Below are positions 34,706-44,026 of a stretch of 57,479 nt of DNA, piece by piece. Under the pieces are notes generated by a model, which had not been told where the DNA came from, searched no databases, and saw only the letters and a list, made by a program, of their open reading frames with translations. The translations under genes and the position numbers were made by a program. Within the stretch, counting starts at the first letter, position 1. Each line of letters opens with the position of its first letter. Source of the stretch: Lachnospiraceae bacterium (GTDB lineage Bacteria > Bacillota > Clostridia > Lachnospirales > Lachnospiraceae); assembly GCA_910574965.1 (NCBI GenBank), contig CAJTDB010000024.1, positions 1,466 through 58,944 on the forward strand. Direction: 5' to 3'.

Positions 34706-35035
34706 ATGCTGCATCCGTCTTATACAGACTTAATGAGAACGATCAACAGTGAGGCAGAAGGGGATACACCAATGGTGAACAGCCGGTATTCCATTGTCCT
34801 CGCAACCGCGAAGAGAGCAAGACAACTGATTGCGGGAGAGGAGGCATATGTGGACAGCAGGGGGAAGAAACCGCTTTCCATCGCAGTGGAGGAGGTCAGC
34901 AGAGGATTTGTAACGATCGAACCGGAGACGGAGGAGGAAGAGCCGGCAGAAGAGCTGGAAATAACGGACACTTCTGAGGCAGAAGACCTGGATCAGAACC
35001 AGGAGGAAACTATGGATCGGGAGGAAGAGGAATGA
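34706..35035 (+). CDS. rpoZ: RNA polymerase omega subunit
   Basis: A 109-residue protein. The omega core (MLHPSYTDLMRTI, RYSIVLATAKRARQLI, KPLSIAVEEVSRG) covers residues 1-70. The last 40 residues are an acidic tail very rich in Glu and Asp, an extension beyond the minimal omega. Omega helps assemble RNA polymerase and binds ppGpp in some bacteria. Its stop overlaps the ptsI start by four bases, an unusual coupling of transcription machinery with PTS. Confidence 0.92.
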   Translation: MLHPSYTDLMRTINSEAEGDTPMVNSRYSIVLATAKRARQLIAGEEAYVDSRGKKPLSIAVEEVSRGFVTIEPETEEEEPAEELEITDTSEAEDLDQNQEETMDREEEE

Positions 35036-36648
35036 TTGTAAGAGAAGGCAAGAGCGTATTTAAAGGAGTAGCCATTGGCAGTATCTTCGTATACCGTAAG
35101 GCGGAAAAAGCCGTGAATAAGGTTGAAATCGAGGATACTGCTGCGGAGCTTGCGCGTTTTCAGGCTGCAAAGGCGAAAGGGCTGGAGCAGTTAAAAGGGC
35201 TTTATGAGAAAGCACGCGTGGATGTAGGGGAAGAGGAAGCGATGATCTTCGACGTTCACCAGATGCTTATGGAGGACCTGGACTACAATGAGTCCATCAC
35301 CGGCATCATCGAAGGCGAGAAGATGAATGCGGAGTATGCGGTATTTATGACCGGAGAGCAGATGGCGGCTATGTTCCTCAGCATGGATGATGATTATATG
35401 AGAGGCCGTGCAGCAGATATTCATGATATTTCCGACCGGCTGATCTCGATTTTGAATGGAACGCAGGTGAGTCCGGAAGCTATGCCGGAACCGGTAATCA
35501 TTGTGGCAGAGGATCTGGCACCCAGCGAGACTGTGCAGTTTGACAAGAGCAAGCTTCTGGCCATCGTGACTCAGAAGGGTTCTGCGAATTCCCATACGGC
35601 TATTCTCGCAAGGACCATGAACATTCCGTCTTTGGTGACGACCGATATTGAGATCGATCAGGAATATCATGGCAGACAGGCAGTCGTAGATGGCTTTGCC
35701 GGTTTGATTTATATTGATCCGGACGAAGAGACCATGGCCAAGATGGTGGAGAAGAAGCGGAAAGCAGACGAGCAGAGAGCACTTCTTCAGGAAATGAAAG
35801 GAAAAGAGACTGTTACCCAGTCCGGAAAGCATATCCATCTGTATTCCAATATCGGCGGCGTGGGTGATGTGGACGCAGTACTGGAAAATGATTCCGAAGG
35901 CATCGGCCTGTTCCGCAGTGAATTTCTGTACTTGGGATGTGATGACTATCCCAGTGAGGAAGTACAGTTTGAGGCATATAAGACGGTTCTGTCCCGGATG
36001 AATGGCAAGAAAGTTATCATTCGTACACTGGATATCGGAGCAGATAAACAGATTGACTATTTTGATCTTCCCAAGGAGGAGAATCCGGCTCTTGGATATC
36101 GTGCCATCCGCATCTGCCTGACCAGAGAAGACGTGTTCAAGACCCAACTGCGTGCGCTGTTCCGTGCATCTGCTTTTGGAAATCTGGGGATTATGTTCCC
36201 CATGATTATCTCTGTAAAAGAGATTGAGAAAATTAAGAAGATCGTAGAAGAGGTGAAACTGGAGCTTGCCAGAGAGGACCAGGCGGTAGGCGATGTGGAG
36301 CTTGGCATTATGATCGAGACTCCGGCAGCGGCAGTTACCAGCGATCTGCTGGCGCCTCATGTGGACTTTTTCAGCATCGGAACGAATGATCTGAGCCAGT
36401 ATACCCTTGCCATTGACCGTCAGAATCAGTCTCTGGATGATTTCTTCGATCCTCATCATGAGGCGATTCTGCGTCTGATTCAGATGACCATTGAAAATGC
36501 GCACAAATATGGTGCATGGTGCGGGATCTGCGGGGAGCTTGGAGCGGATGAGGAGCTGACAGCGAAGTTTGTACAGATGGGTATCGATGAGCTGAGTGTG
36601 TCTCCGGGTTATACTCTGGACCTTCGCAAGCGCATCCGTGAGTGCTAA
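35032..36648 (+). CDS. ptsI: PTS enzyme I (PEP-protein phosphotransferase)
   Basis: A 538-residue enzyme. The phosphorylated His is in GSANSHTAILART near residue 188. The PEP-binding barrel has SEGIGLFRSEFLYL, LDIGADKQIDYF, NPALGYRAIR, MFPMI and the catalytic C(G)ICGELGAD near residue 500. It transfers phosphate from PEP to HPr to start sugar uptake. It overlaps rpoZ and is followed by ptsH, the reverse of the usual ptsHI order. Confidence 0.96.
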   Translation: MIVREGKSVFKGVAIGSIFVYRKAEKAVNKVEIEDTAAELARFQAAKAKGLEQLKGLYEKARVDVGEEEAMIFDVHQMLMEDLDYNESITGIIEGEKMNAEYAVFMTGEQMAAMFLSMDDDYMRGRAADIHDISDRLISILNGTQVSPEAMPEPVIIVAEDLAPSETVQFDKSKLLAIVTQKGSANSHTAILARTMNIPSLVTTDIEIDQEYHGRQAVVDGFAGLIYIDPDEETMAKMVEKKRKADEQRALLQEMKGKETVTQSGKHIHLYSNIGGVGDVDAVLENDSEGIGLFRSEFLYLGCDDYPSEEVQFEAYKTVLSRMNGKKVIIRTLDIGADKQIDYFDLPKEENPALGYRAIRICLTREDVFKTQLRALFRASAFGNLGIMFPMIISVKEIEKIKKIVEEVKLELAREDQAVGDVELGIMIETPAAAVTSDLLAPHVDFFSIGTNDLSQYTLAIDRQNQSLDDFFDPHHEAILRLIQMTIENAHKYGAWCGICGELGADEELTAKFVQMGIDELSVSPGYTLDLRKRIREC

Positions 36649-36687
36649 TTTTGTTTAAAAATTTTTAAAAATAAAGGAGAAAAAGAC

Positions 36688-36945
36688 ATGAAATCATTTA
36701 CTTACACCATCCAGGATGAACTGGGAATCCATGCAAGACCTGCAGGAATGCTCGCAAAGGCAGCAGCAGCTTATAAGAGTGTTGTGACCATCGACAACGG
36801 AACAAAAAAAGCAGACGCAAAAAGACTGATGGCTATTATGAGCATGGGCGTGAAGAAGGGCCATACTGTTACTGTAACCGTTGAGGGCGAAGACGAAGAT
36901 ACAGCAGCAGCAGCAATGGAAGAGTTCTTCAAAACGAATCTGTAA
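36688..36945 (+). CDS. ptsH: PTS phosphocarrier HPr with Arg at the regulatory position 46
   Basis: An 85-residue HPr. The active His15 is in GIHARPAGM. The segment corresponding to Ser46 in Bacillus HPr (KSIMGVMSLG) reads KRLMAIMSMG, so position 46 is Arg and cannot be phosphorylated by HPr kinase. Sugar phosphotransfer should be normal, but Ser46-dependent CcpA control would not work through this copy. AAAGGAG upstream fixes the start. Confidence 0.94.
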   Translation: MKSFTYTIQDELGIHARPAGMLAKAAAAYKSVVTIDNGTKKADAKRLMAIMSMGVKKGHTVTVTVEGEDEDTAAAAMEEFFKTNL

Positions 36946-36968
36946 TCATTACCGACAGTGAAAGGGGG

Positions 36969-36995
36969 CTGCCGCGGATGCGGCAGTCTTCTTTT
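36969..36995 (+). terminator. Terminator after ptsH
   Basis: A CTGCCGC/GCGGCAG stem with a GAT-type loop is followed by TCTTCTTTT. Confidence 0.65.
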
Positions 36996-37046
36996 ATATA
37001 AACGGAGAAATATGTTCATACTATGATAAAAAAGCTGGAGGTGTCA

Positions 37047-39965
37047 ATGACTGTAGAACAACTGTCAGCCTATGAGCTGATCCAAAAAGAAGCTATGCCG
37101 GAACTGAATGCGACTGGGTATCTGCTGAGGCATAAAAAGACGAAGGCCAAAGTGGCGCTGATGGAAAATGATGATGAAAATAAGGTATTTACGATTGGAT
37201 TTCGGACCCCGCCTTCTGACAGTACCGGGGTACCGCACATTATGGAACACAGCGTTTTGTGCGGTTCAGAAGAATTTCCGGTAAAGGATCCCTTTGTAGA
37301 GCTGGCAAAAGGATCACTTAATACATTTTTAAATGCCATGACTTATCCGGACAAGACTATCTATCCTGTTGCAAGCTGCAATGATCGTGATTTCCAGAAT
37401 CTGATGCATGTTTATCTGGATGCAGTATTTCATCCCAATATTTATAAGGAAGAAAAGATTTTTCAGCAGGAAGGCTGGCATTATGAGCTGGAGTCAAAAG
37501 AGGATGAGCTTATCTATAACGGTGTAGTCTATAATGAGATGAAGGGAGCTTTCTCCTCTCCGGAGGATGTGTTAGAGCGGGAGATCTCGATAACGCTTTA
37601 TCCGGATACGCCGTATTTTTATGAATCCGGCGGTGACCCCAAGCATATACCGGAGCTGACATATGAAGAGTTTTTGGCATTCCATCAGAAATTTTATCAT
37701 CCGTCCAACAGTTACATTTATCTGTACGGAAAAATGGATCTGGCGGAGAAACTGCAGTGGATTGACGAACATTATCTTAGTCATTATGAGCCTCTGGAAG
37801 TAGATTCTTCCATTGGACGTCAGGAGCCTTTTACTGAGAAACGGGAACGGATTGTGGACTATCCGATCTTGGCAGGTGAGTCTGAAAAAGGGCAGGCATA
37901 TCTGTCCTACAATGTGTCAGTAGGAGACATTCTTGATCCGGAGCTGTATCTGGCATTTCAGGTATTGGATTATGCACTTCTGTCTGCACCGGGGGCACCT
38001 TTGAAACAGGCGCTTTTGGATGCTGGTATCGGAAAAGATATTCTGGGCATTTATGAAAATGGGATTGCACAGCCATATTTCTCGGTGATTGCCAAAAATG
38101 CAGATCTGGAACAAAAAGAGGCATTTCTGGAGACAATCCGCACGACACTGACTAAGATCGCAGAAGAGGGCTTTGATCAGAAGGCATTGAAAGCAGGGCT
38201 TAATTTTTATGAGTTTCGCTATCGGGAGGCAGACTTTGGGAATTATCCAAAGGGCCTGATGTATGTGCTGCAGATGTTTGACAGTTGGCTGCATGATGAG
38301 ACGAAACCTTTTCTTCATCTGCGGGCGCTTGATCGCTTTGCTGTTTTGAGGGAGCGGGTGAGTAAAGGATATTTTGAAGGGCTGGTTCGCAAATATCTGC
38401 TGGAAAATACCCATGCAGCAGTGCTTCTGCTTCGTCCGGTTCCGGGGCTGGAAGCTCAGGAAGCCGGGCGGCTTTCAAAGAAGTTAAAAGCTTTCAAGGA
38501 CGGGCTGGATGCTGATGGGATCAAGGAGCTTGTCCAAAATACAAAGGCGCTCTCTGCGTACCAGGAGGAACCATCTTCCCAGGAGGATCTTCAGAAGCTT
38601 CCCATGCTGAAGAGAGAGGATATTCGGAAGGAACCGCTTCCTCTTGTGAATGAAGTGCGGGATGTGGACGGAGTAAAGGTACTTTATCAGGATATCTTTA
38701 CCAACGGGATTAACTATATTATACTGTTGTTTGAAGTTCATCATCTTCCGGGGGAACTCATTCCTTATATGGGGATTTTAAAACAGGCGCTTGGGGTCAT
38801 GAGTACAGAAAATTATACTTATGGAGAGCTGTTTAACGAGATCAACTGCCATACCGGCGGCATTTATCCGTCGGTGAACTCATATGGAAATATACACCAC
38901 AGGAAGCAGAACCGAGTGATGTTTGAGCTGAGGACGAAAGTGCTTACCGATAAGACGGATTTTGCATTTTCCATGATACGGGAAATCTTGCAGCGGACAA
39001 AGCTGGATGACCGAAAGCGTCTGAAAGAAGTGATCTCTCAGCTTCGGTCCAGACTGCAGATGTATCTGACATCTTCCGGCCATTCTGCAGCGGCTGTACG
39101 GGCTATGTCTGGCTTTTCTAAAGCGGCGGGACTGTATGACCAGATCAGCGGAATTGCATTTTATCAGTTTATTGAGGAGCTGGAGCAGCATTTTGAAGAA
39201 CGTGCGGAGGAACTGATCGAAAAACTTCAGTTGGTGATGCAGTATGTGTTCCGTCCGGAAAATCTGATTGTGAGCTGCACATCCAAAGAAGAAGGATTTG
39301 AAGCGGTGAAAAAGGAAATACCGGCGCTGGTAAAATCCTTATGTGTCGAGCCGCTTCCCAAGAATACTGCCAAAGAAGAGATCCTGCCGCGGCCAAAAAA
39401 GGAAGGGATTATGACGCCGGCAGCCGTTCAGTATGTGGCACGGGCCGGTTATATTCGCAGGTATTCGGGCGCATATGGGGTTCTGAAGGTAATACTCAGC
39501 TATGAGTATCTATGGATACAGGTTCGGGTAAAGGGAGGAGCCTATGGCTGTATGAGTGCTTTTGGCCTTTATGGAGACAGTTATTTTGTATCCTACCGTG
39601 ATCCGAATCTGGGACAGACCAATGATGTATTTGAGAATACGGTGAATTTTGTAGAACAATTTGACGTCAGTGAACGGGACATGACAAAATATGTCATCGG
39701 AGCCATCAGCGATATGGATATTCCGCTTACTCCGGCTCAGGCAGGCGTCCGTTCCATGACAGCCTGGCTGACAGAGACGACGCTTGAGGACTTGCAGAAA
39801 ATACGGGATGAAGTGCTGAGTGCTTCGCCGGCAGATATTCGGGCATTGTCCGAGGGAGTGCGGGAACTTTTGGAGGAAGGCTGTTTATGCGCTATCGGAA
39901 ATGAGAGCCGAATCGAAAAGGAGAAGGAGTTGTTTGATGAGATCTTCGGCCTTTTCCATTCATAG
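37047..39965 (+). CDS. M16C zinc metallopeptidase (presequence protease-like)
   Basis: A 972-residue protein from MTVEQLSAYELIQKE, five bases after GGAGG (37036-37040); an ATG eight codons earlier has poorer spacing. The inverted zinc motif HxxEH is in HIMEHSVLCGS near residue 65, and the distal Glu in VYNEMKGAFSSPED near 165. The protein spans the full M16C length with two duplicated halves. Relatives are PreP and falcilysin, which degrade peptides of about 10-65 residues inside a closed chamber. No signal peptide is seen, so it acts in the cytoplasm. Confidence 0.93.
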   Translation: MTVEQLSAYELIQKEAMPELNATGYLLRHKKTKAKVALMENDDENKVFTIGFRTPPSDSTGVPHIMEHSVLCGSEEFPVKDPFVELAKGSLNTFLNAMTYPDKTIYPVASCNDRDFQNLMHVYLDAVFHPNIYKEEKIFQQEGWHYELESKEDELIYNGVVYNEMKGAFSSPEDVLEREISITLYPDTPYFYESGGDPKHIPELTYEEFLAFHQKFYHPSNSYIYLYGKMDLAEKLQWIDEHYLSHYEPLEVDSSIGRQEPFTEKRERIVDYPILAGESEKGQAYLSYNVSVGDILDPELYLAFQVLDYALLSAPGAPLKQALLDAGIGKDILGIYENGIAQPYFSVIAKNADLEQKEAFLETIRTTLTKIAEEGFDQKALKAGLNFYEFRYREADFGNYPKGLMYVLQMFDSWLHDETKPFLHLRALDRFAVLRERVSKGYFEGLVRKYLLENTHAAVLLLRPVPGLEAQEAGRLSKKLKAFKDGLDADGIKELVQNTKALSAYQEEPSSQEDLQKLPMLKREDIRKEPLPLVNEVRDVDGVKVLYQDIFTNGINYIILLFEVHHLPGELIPYMGILKQALGVMSTENYTYGELFNEINCHTGGIYPSVNSYGNIHHRKQNRVMFELRTKVLTDKTDFAFSMIREILQRTKLDDRKRLKEVISQLRSRLQMYLTSSGHSAAAVRAMSGFSKAAGLYDQISGIAFYQFIEELEQHFEERAEELIEKLQLVMQYVFRPENLIVSCTSKEEGFEAVKKEIPALVKSLCVEPLPKNTAKEEILPRPKKEGIMTPAAVQYVARAGYIRRYSGAYGVLKVILSYEYLWIQVRVKGGAYGCMSAFGLYGDSYFVSYRDPNLGQTNDVFENTVNFVEQFDVSERDMTKYVIGAISDMDIPLTPAQAGVRSMTAWLTETTLEDLQKIRDEVLSASPADIRALSEGVRELLEEGCLCAIGNESRIEKEKELFDEIFGLFHS

Positions 39966-39980
39966 AAAAGAGACAATTAT

Positions 39981-40886
39981 ATGAAAGAACAGACAAAATC
40001 AGGCTTTGCAACACTGATCGGACGGCCTAATGTGGGAAAATCTACGTTGATGAACCAGCTTATCGGCCAGAAAATTGCCATTACATCTCATAAACCACAA
40101 ACAACCAGGAATCGGATCCAGACCGTCTATACTTCGGAGAAAGGACAGATCGTGTTCCTGGATACACCAGGTATTCATAAGGCAAAAAATAAGCTTGGAG
40201 AATATATGGTAAATGTGGCTCAGAGAACTTTAAAGGAAGTGGATGTGATTCTCTGGCTGGTGGAGCCTTCTGCTTTTATCGGAGCAGGGGACCGGCACAT
40301 TGCGGAGCAGCTTTCAGGCATCCGCACGCCGGTGATTCTGGTCATCAATAAGGTAGATACTGTGAAAAAAGAAGAGATTTTAGGGGTGATCGATGCCTAT
40401 CGGAAACTTCTGGATTTCTCAGAGATCGTACCTGTGTCGGCTCTGAAAGGGACCAACAAGGACACGCTGATCGAACTGATATTCGGGTATCTGCCCTATG
40501 GCCCCATGTTCTATGACGAAGATACCGTGACCGATCAGCCTATGCGTCAGATCGCGGCGGAGCTTATCCGGGAGAAGGCGTTAAAGCTTCTGAATGAGGA
40601 AATTCCCCATGGAATTGCAGTGTCCATTGACCTTATGAAACAGCGGCAGCAGGGCGGTCTGTGGGACATCGAGGCGACGATCATCTGCGAGCGGGATTCT
40701 CATAAGGGGATTATCATTGGAAAAGGCGGTGCTATGCTGAAGAAGATCGGTTCGGCAGCCCGTTATGAGATTGAAAAGCAACTGGAAGCTAAAGTGAATC
40801 TCAGGCTTTGGGTGAAGGTAAAGAGGGACTGGAGAGATTCCGACTTTCTCATAAAAAATTTTGGATACGACAGGAAAGAAGTATAG
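39981..40886 (+). CDS. era: GTPase Era
   Basis: A 301-residue protein with G1 GRPNVGKST, G2 KPQTTRNRI, G3 DTPGIH and G4 NKVD, then a C-terminal KH domain with the GKGGAMLKKIGSAAR loop near residue 245. Era binds 16S rRNA 3' ends and assists 30S assembly. It lies before recO, the usual Firmicute order. Confidence 0.97.
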   Translation: MKEQTKSGFATLIGRPNVGKSTLMNQLIGQKIAITSHKPQTTRNRIQTVYTSEKGQIVFLDTPGIHKAKNKLGEYMVNVAQRTLKEVDVILWLVEPSAFIGAGDRHIAEQLSGIRTPVILVINKVDTVKKEEILGVIDAYRKLLDFSEIVPVSALKGTNKDTLIELIFGYLPYGPMFYDEDTVTDQPMRQIAAELIREKALKLLNEEIPHGIAVSIDLMKQRQQGGLWDIEATIICERDSHKGIIIGKGGAMLKKIGSAARYEIEKQLEAKVNLRLWVKVKRDWRDSDFLIKNFGYDRKEV

Positions 40887-40947
40887 GACCGGTCCGCTTC
40901 GGGGATTCTAACGTTACACGAAGAAAGAGGAAGCGGAGGTTCAGAAG

Positions 40948-41109
40948 ATGGATCGTTGGGATCGATTTGTACACACCGGGGATATACGGGATTATCTTGC
41001 TTATAAAACTGAGGAAATACGGGCAGGAAGGATAGGAGAAAAGCATGAGCAGTCAGATCTATACGGTGACAGGTATCGTTTTGTCTGCGAGGGCAGTGGG
41101 GGAATATGA
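40948..41109 (+). CDS. YqzL-like small protein overlapping recO
   Basis: A 53-codon ORF (MDRWDRFVHTGDIRDYLAYK...) with GGAGG eight bases upstream. The W..F..TG.I..YL.YK pattern and the position between era and recO fit YqzL, a small Firmicute protein of unknown function. Only the first 25 residues match; the frame then runs 65 bases into recO, so the C-terminal part may be non-conserved read-through. Confidence 0.6.
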   Translation: MDRWDRFVHTGDIRDYLAYKTEEIRAGRIGEKHEQSDLYGDRYRFVCEGSGGI

Positions 41110-41707
41110 CAAATTAGTGACTCTGCTGACGAAAGAGCGCGGAAAATTCCGGGCATTTGCAAGAGGAGCCAGAAGGCCGGGCAATCCGCTTATGGCAGCT
41201 TCTAATGTATTTGCATTCGGAGAGTTTCAGATTCATGAGGGCAGGACGTCTTACAGCATTACCCAAGCGGTGATCCGCAATTATTTTGCGGAGCTGATGC
41301 AGGATTTTGAAGGCGCCTGTTATGGACAGTATTTTCTGGAGTTTGCAGATTATTACACGAGGGAGAATATGGACTGCACGGACTATCTGGGACTGGTTTA
41401 TCAGTCCCTCCGGGCACTTTCCGTTCCATCCCTGCCAAGGCTTCTGGTACGATACATATATGAGCTGAAGGCGCTGATCTACAGCGGGGAATGTCCGCAG
41501 ACATTTGAACAGTTCAACGGCTGGAATCTGAATCCTTCCACTCTGTATGCCCTTCAGTATGTGACGTGTTCTGCCGTGGAGAAGCTTTATACTTTCACCC
41601 TGACGGATGAAGTGCTGGAGGAGTTTCGAAAAGTCGTTTCGTCCCTCAGGCAGCAGTATGCAGAACAAACGTTCAAATCTCTTGAAATACTTGAAACTTG
41701 CCTGTAG
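41045..41707 (+). CDS. recO: DNA repair protein RecO
   Basis: A 220-residue protein with the N-terminal OB fold (GIVLSARAVGEYDKLVTLLTKERGKF, RGARRPGNPL) and a helical C-terminal domain. The four zinc cysteines of Bacillus-type RecO are not evident, and the protein is somewhat short. RecO loads RecA with RecR at gaps. AGGAG precedes the start. Confidence 0.9.
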   Translation: MSSQIYTVTGIVLSARAVGEYDKLVTLLTKERGKFRAFARGARRPGNPLMAASNVFAFGEFQIHEGRTSYSITQAVIRNYFAELMQDFEGACYGQYFLEFADYYTRENMDCTDYLGLVYQSLRALSVPSLPRLLVRYIYELKALIYSGECPQTFEQFNGWNLNPSTLYALQYVTCSAVEKLYTFTLTDEVLEEFRKVVSSLRQQYAEQTFKSLEILETCL

Positions 41708-41719
41708 AATGTGTATAAT
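41691..41719 (+). promoter_or_regulatory. Promoter inside the recO 3' end, for the lipoprotein gene
   Basis: TTGAAA (41691-41696), a 17-base spacer and TATAAT (41714-41719). Confidence 0.7.
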
Positions 41720-41742
41720 GAAGCGGATATAGGATTTATACA

Positions 41743-41879
41743 GCGTCTGCGCGGGAAGATGCGGAACTTAAATCAGTATCTGCCTGTAAAATACCCGGAA
41801 AGATTTTCAGTCATGGAAATGAGTGAAAATGTTTCCAGATGAAGGGGTATTTTATGGGCAGATACGGAACTTAAATGAG
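41743..41879 (+). ncRNA. Structured leader with two AGATRC/GGAACTTAAAT modules
   Basis: The first module is a 6-bp stem (41743-41748 with 41757-41762) directly followed by GGAACTTAAAT. The second is a 21-bp stem (41776-41796 with 41845-41865, two G-U pairs) with a further inner hairpin, and its 3' arm ends AGATAC followed again by GGAACTTAAAT. The RBS follows at once. A third module precedes the PFK gene at 43976-44011. I cannot name the motif. Confidence 0.5.
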
Positions 41880-41891
41880 GAGGAATGTGAG

Positions 41892-42479
41892 ATGAAGAAG
41901 TGGATCCTTGCCATATGCATCTGCGTACTGGCCCTTTCCATGACCGGCTGCAGCTCATCCTTTGAGCCCTCCGTTACTTCCATGTATGTACAGAAGAACG
42001 GAAAAATTACATATGCAGTAGTGGAAAGCTTTGAGAAGGAATATTACAGTCTGGATGAGTTTCGGACGATGATCGATCGTGAAGTGGAAGCCTGCAACAG
42101 TCAGTACAGTGAGCCGGCTATAGCCATTGAAAAACTGGAAGTAGAGGGTGAGACGCTCTATCTTCTGATGGAATTTGCGAATGCAGAGGCATACAGCAAC
42201 TACAGCGAAGAATACTGCTCTCTCAGTACCATAGGAGAGGCGTTAGATGACAACAAATCTTTTGATATGGTATTTCATGACAAGGACTATACGGAATATA
42301 CAACGGCAGACGTGACCGAAAAGAAAGATGATAATGTGTTAATTGTACAGTCTGAAGGTATTGTTGAACTGGAGCGTAAAATAAAATATGTTAGTAATAA
42401 TGTAGAAGTGATTTCTGAGCATTCGGCACAGATTATGCCTATTGAGGCAGAAGACGAGTATGCTTATATCATCTACTGA
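41892..42479 (+). CDS. Putative lipoprotein
   Basis: A 195-residue protein from MKKWILAICICVLALSMTGC, with AGGAGGA eight bases upstream; an earlier ATG lies in the leader. Residues 1-19 are a lipoprotein signal peptide with the lipobox MTGC, so the mature protein starts at Cys20 on the outer membrane face. The rest is acidic and unrelated to anything I recognise. It is expressed from its own promoter with a long structured leader, and glyS follows after 58 bases. Confidence 0.75.
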   Translation: MKKWILAICICVLALSMTGCSSSFEPSVTSMYVQKNGKITYAVVESFEKEYYSLDEFRTMIDREVEACNSQYSEPAIAIEKLEVEGETLYLLMEFANAEAYSNYSEEYCSLSTIGEALDDNKSFDMVFHDKDYTEYTTADVTEKKDDNVLIVQSEGIVELERKIKYVSNNVEVISEHSAQIMPIEAEDEYAYIIY

Positions 42480-42537
42480 TCCTGTCGTACAGGAACGTAA
42501 GATGATGCAAGATAGAGAAAAGTGAGGAGAGAATCGA

Positions 42538-43926
42538 ATGGAAAAAACGATGGATAAGATCGAAGCTCTGGCCAAGAACCGCGGTTTTGTATATCCGGGC
42601 AGCGAGATCTACGGCGGCCTTGCCAATACCTGGGACTATGGAAATCTGGGTGTGGAGCTGAAAAATAATGTGAAAAAAGCCTGGTGGCAGAAGTTTGTAC
42701 AGGAAAATCCCCACAATGTGGGAGTGGACTGTGCGATTCTTATGAATCCGCAGACCTGGGTGGCTTCCGGACATCTGGGCGGCTTCTCCGACCCGCTGAT
42801 GGACTGCAAGTCTTGTAAAGAGCGTTTCCGTGCAGATAAACTGATTGAGGATTACATGGCAGAAAAGGGCATTCAGCCGGAGAGTTCCATAGACGGATGG
42901 TCTCAGGAGGAGATGAAGCATTATATTGATGAACATGAGATTGTCTGCCCAAGCTGCGGCAAGAAGGATTTTACAGACATTCGTCAATTTAACCTGATGT
43001 TCAAGACATTTCAGGGCGTGACAGAGGATGCGAAGAATACGATCTATTTAAGACCGGAGACCGCCCAGGGAATCTTTGTCAATTTCAAAAATGTACAGAG
43101 AACGTCCCGTAAGAAAGTTCCTTTTGGTATCGGACAGGTGGGAAAATCTTTCCGCAATGAGATCAGTCCCGGCAACTTTACCTTCCGAACCAGAGAATTT
43201 GAACAGATGGAACTGGAGTTCTTCTGCAAACCGGGCACGGACCTGGAATGGTTCCAGTACTGGAGAGGTTTCTGCCGCGACTGGCTTTTGTCTCTTGGCA
43301 TCAAGGAAGACGAGATGCGGCTTCGGGATCATTCTCCGGAAGAGCTTTGCTTCTACAGTAAAGGAACGACAGATATTGAGTTTCTGTTCCCATTTGGCTG
43401 GGGAGAACTGTGGGGAATTGCAGATCGGACTGATTATGACCTGACGCAGCATCAGAACATATCCGGTGAGGATATGAGCTATTTTGATGATGAGTTAAAA
43501 GAGAAATATATTCCGTATGTGATTGAGCCGTCTCTTGGCGCGGACCGCGTGGTGCTGGCGTTCCTCTGTTCTGCGTATGATGAAGAAGAACTAGAAGGCG
43601 GGGATATGCGTACGGTGCTTCGGTTCCATCCGGCACTGGCACCGGTGAAAATCGGTGTGCTGCCGCTTTCTAAGAAGCTGGGTGAAGGTGCGGAAAAAAT
43701 CTATATGCAGTTGTCCAGGAAATACAACTGTGAGTATGATGACAGAGGCAATATCGGCAAACGTTATCGCCGCCAGGACGAGATTGGCACGCCTTTCTGT
43801 GTGACTTACGATTTCGATTCGGAAACCGATGGCTGTGTGACCGTTCGTGACCGGGATTCCATGGCGCAGGATCGTGTGAAGATCGAAGAACTGGAGGCAT
43901 ATTTCGCAGACAAGTTTATGTTCTGA
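42538..43926 (+). CDS. glyS: Glycyl-tRNA synthetase (single-chain, archaeal/eukaryal type)
   Basis: A 462-residue class II synthetase with motif 2 [28 protein letters not shown] and motif 3 [15 protein letters not shown] Cys pair (CPSCGKKDF) sits near residue 140, and the C-terminal anticodon-binding domain has the pattern [10 protein letters not shown]. This alpha2 type differs from the alpha/beta bacterial enzyme. No T-box is present upstream, and the gene may be read through from the lipoprotein transcript. Confidence 0.96.
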   Translation: MEKTMDKIEALAKNRGFVYPGSEIYGGLANTWDYGNLGVELKNNVKKAWWQKFVQENPHNVGVDCAILMNPQTWVASGHLGGFSDPLMDCKSCKERFRADKLIEDYMAEKGIQPESSIDGWSQEEMKHYIDEHEIVCPSCGKKDFTDIRQFNLMFKTFQGVTEDAKNTIYLRPETAQGIFVNFKNVQRTSRKKVPFGIGQVGKSFRNEISPGNFTFRTREFEQMELEFFCKPGTDLEWFQYWRGFCRDWLLSLGIKEDEMRLRDHSPEELCFYSKGTTDIEFLFPFGWGELWGIADRTDYDLTQHQNISGEDMSYFDDELKEKYIPYVIEPSLGADRVVLAFLCSAYDEEELEGGDMRTVLRFHPALAPVKIGVLPLSKKLGEGAEKIYMQLSRKYNCEYDDRGNIGKRYRRQDEIGTPFCVTYDFDSETDGCVTVRDRDSMAQDRVKIEELEAYFADKFMF

Positions 43927-43975
43927 TGCTTGCCTGAAAACTGGAAATATGATACAGTATACATGTATGTGAAGA

Positions 43976-44011
43976 GCGTTTGTCCGACCGGGACAGATGC
44001 GGAACTTTAAT
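43976..44011 (+). ncRNA. Third AGATGC/GGAACTT hairpin module, in the PFK leader
   Basis: A 10-bp stem (43976-43985 with 43991-44000, two G-U pairs) has the loop GACCG and is directly followed by GGAACTTTAAT and the RBS CTGGAGG. It has the same layout as the modules at 41743-41879. Confidence 0.5.
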
Positions 44012-44026
44012 CTGGAGGTATAGAAA

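Noticed and set aside
35191-36504. Long minus-strand ORF (437 codons) in ptsI
   Set aside because: Shadow of ptsI codon bias; no start signal and no protein family.
42480-42537. T-box leader for glyS
   Set aside because: Only 58 bases lie between the genes, with no specifier or antiterminator elements.
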